Below, in pieces: positions 4,964 to 6,187 of a stretch of 6,187 nucleotides of DNA. Position 1 is the stretch's first letter; every line of letters starts with the position of its first letter. The notes beneath the pieces are model-generated. The model ran no database searches and was not told the DNA's origin. It saw nothing but the letters and a program-made list of their open reading frames with translations. The stretch covers positions 1 to 6,187 of the forward strand of contig JBEKDJ010000298.1 of NCBI GenBank assembly GCA_050014415.1, written 5' to 3'. Both the position numbers and the translations under genes were made by a program. Origin of the DNA: JBEKDJ01 sp050014415 (lineage in GTDB: Bacteria > Desulfobacterota > BSN033 > UBA1163).

Positions 4964-6175
4964 CTATTTCTTTTTAATGGGTCTCTCCTTTAAGGGTTTG
5001 AAAACGATCCCCGAATCGACAGAAGGAATCCTTTCCACAGGAGCCGTCAAGAGGAACTTACCTGCTTCGATCCATTCTCTTAAGATCCCAGCAATCTCTC
5101 TGGCCTTAAAATAACTGGAGAGTCCAGCAGTGGGAATCTCCTTCCCTTGCAGGTCTATCTTTCCGCTCTTGAGTTGCTTGTAATTTACCTCTCCTAAGCT
5201 TCCCGGAATGAATTGGGGATAAGCTTCACTGTAGTCCACGACCTGGGCCCAGATCTCTTCATCCCGAACCATCGTATGTCGAAGGATCTCCTCATCCAGG
5301 ATAGGGATAGGAATTCCAATTCCTACAGTGAGAGTCACTCCATAACCGGTAAAGGAAGCCCCTTTCAGCCATTTTGGGCTCATCGTCTTAAGATCTCCTG
5401 TGACAGAAAGAGTCCCTGCTGCCATTTTGGGAACCCCTCCCTCGGTCCTCTTCACCGCTGGGTTATGTTGGGTTCCATTTCCCACCACATATCCAATCCC
5501 TCCGCCAAGAAAGATTCGGGTTCCAATTCCAATGGTCTTGTAAAGAGGGTCATTGAGAAGAGGGCTTAATTGGCCTGCGCTGCAATAATTGGCATTGCCC
5601 ATCTTCGGCTGAAGGACCCCCATGTAAGTATAGATGACTTTATCAGAGAGATTGACCGCAACATTATAATTCTGATAAGCGTTTCTCATGTTGAAAAGAA
5701 CGGCCTCGTTCATGTCCTTGAGAGCAATATAAGTCTCCAATGCTTTCCGTGGGTAGCAATCGGTTCCATAAGCCGTTGCTGTAAGACTCACATCCTTTCC
5801 AGCCACCAGCTCCTCGATGATATGCGCCCCGCCGTAGGCGAACTTTCCCGGGAAGATCTTATTTCGTGGGTCGTCGTCAGGCATGGCCGTTGCCCCCAAG
5901 AAGAAGTCCACTGCTGCAAAACCGACATAAACAGGAACATCATTCAGGCAGGTTCTTCCACCCCCAAGCTTGATCCTCGGCTTTGTATGACCCACATTGA
6001 AATAAGCTCCAGAGGAACACATCGGGCCGAAAGTGCCCGTGGTAACCACATCCACTTCTTGAGCTGTCTTTTTCACCCCTTTTTCAGCGGCATATTCAAT
6101 AATTTCTTCCGCTGTAACAACCACAGCCTTTCCTTTTTGTATCCTCTCATTTATTTCTTCAATGGTCTTCGCCAT
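4964..6175 (-). CDS. Homocysteine biosynthesis protein (COG1900 / HcyBio family)
   Basis: A complete 403-residue protein of the former DUF39 family. In methanogens the family turns aspartate semialdehyde plus sulfide into homocysteine, bypassing homoserine activation, with a NIL-ferredoxin partner that here lies next. Glycine-rich segments typical of the family are visible: TTGTFGPMCSSGA with C53 (45-57), KLGGGRTCLNDVPVY with C76, ATAYGTDCYPRK with C140, NANYCSAGQ with C198, and RIFLGGGIGYVVGNGTQHNP (220-239). C53 and C140 are candidates for carrying a persulfide, by inference. The protein ends after the core with a Lys-rich tail, without an added CBS or ferredoxin domain. ATG6175 follows a strong GGGAGG site. 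Being the first gene seen on the - strand, its promoter lies beyond the window. Confidence 0.92.
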   Translation of the reverse strand: MAKTIEEINERIQKGKAVVVTAEEIIEYAAEKGVKKTAQEVDVVTTGTFGPMCSSGAYFNVGHTKPRIKLGGGRTCLNDVPVYVGFAAVDFFLGATAMPDDDPRNKIFPGKFAYGGAHIIEELVAGKDVSLTATAYGTDCYPRKALETYIALKDMNEAVLFNMRNAYQNYNVAVNLSDKVIYTYMGVLQPKMGNANYCSAGQLSPLLNDPLYKTIGIGTRIFLGGGIGYVVGNGTQHNPAVKRTEGGVPKMAAGTLSVTGDLKTMSPKWLKGASFTGYGVTLTVGIGIPIPILDEEILRHTMVRDEEIWAQVVDYSEAYPQFIPGSLGEVNYKQLKSGKIDLQGKEIPTAGLSSYFKAREIAGILREWIEAGKFLLTAPVERIPSVDSGIVFKPLKERPIKKK

Positions 6176-6181
6176 TTCTAG

Positions 6182-6187
6182 CCTCCC
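6182..6187 (-). promoter_or_regulatory. Ribosome binding site of the homocysteine synthase gene
   Basis: GGGAGG on the - strand, 6 nt before ATG6175, at the very edge of the window. It supports this start over internal ones. Confidence 0.7.

Noticed and set aside
5570..6181. + strand frame of 203 codons
   Set aside because: It lies entirely antisense to the well-supported homocysteine synthase gene and has no family features.

Overview
The window looks like a chromosomal segment of a Gram-negative, sulfide-exposed anaerobe, most likely a Desulfobacterota (former Deltaproteobacteria) lineage. The reasons are a secreted DsbC-type thiol isomerase that appears to contain selenocysteine, a homocysteine synthase plus NIL-ferredoxin pair of the kind found in sulfate reducers and methanogens, and PP-loop sulfurtransferases that all carry iron-sulfur-type cysteine sets. 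The assignment is an inference from gene content; no marker gene fixes the taxon.

Left part, + strand: a palindrome with a T-run (12-32), probably the terminator of an upstream gene, is followed by one gene at 158-928. It is interrupted by an in-frame TGA at 587-589, exactly where the first redox Cys of a DsbC-type CxxC should be (FSDPD-TGA-PYC). The frame stays open and homologous for 112 further codons, and a 7-bp hairpin with a GG-containing loop lies 15 nt after the TGA. I read this as a selenoprotein with a UPYC active site. Its N-terminus also carries a CxxCH haem-attachment motif.

Right part, - strand, read from right to left: homocysteine synthase family protein (6175-4964), NIL-ferredoxin (4877-4470), tRNA 2-thiouridylase MnmA (4286-3198), LarE-type sulfur insertase (3144-2272), and a ThiI-like PP-loop protein with an NFACT-R-like C-terminus (2275-1271, overlapping larE by 4 nt). 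The first two make homocysteine with inorganic sulfur. The last three put sulfur into tRNA or a cofactor by ATP activation. All three PP-loop proteins have a CxxC plus a distal Cys, the arrangement expected of [4Fe-4S]-dependent enzymes that can take sulfur from sulfide. The whole strand reads as a sulfide-assimilation and sulfur-insertion cluster.

Gaps: four intergenic stretches (about 999-1114, 3163-3211, 4347-4466, 4892-4961) are made of degenerate 7-nt repeats, several forming fold-back pairs. One of them supplies the last codons and the stop of mnmA. The convergent gap 929-1270 holds no gene I can support.
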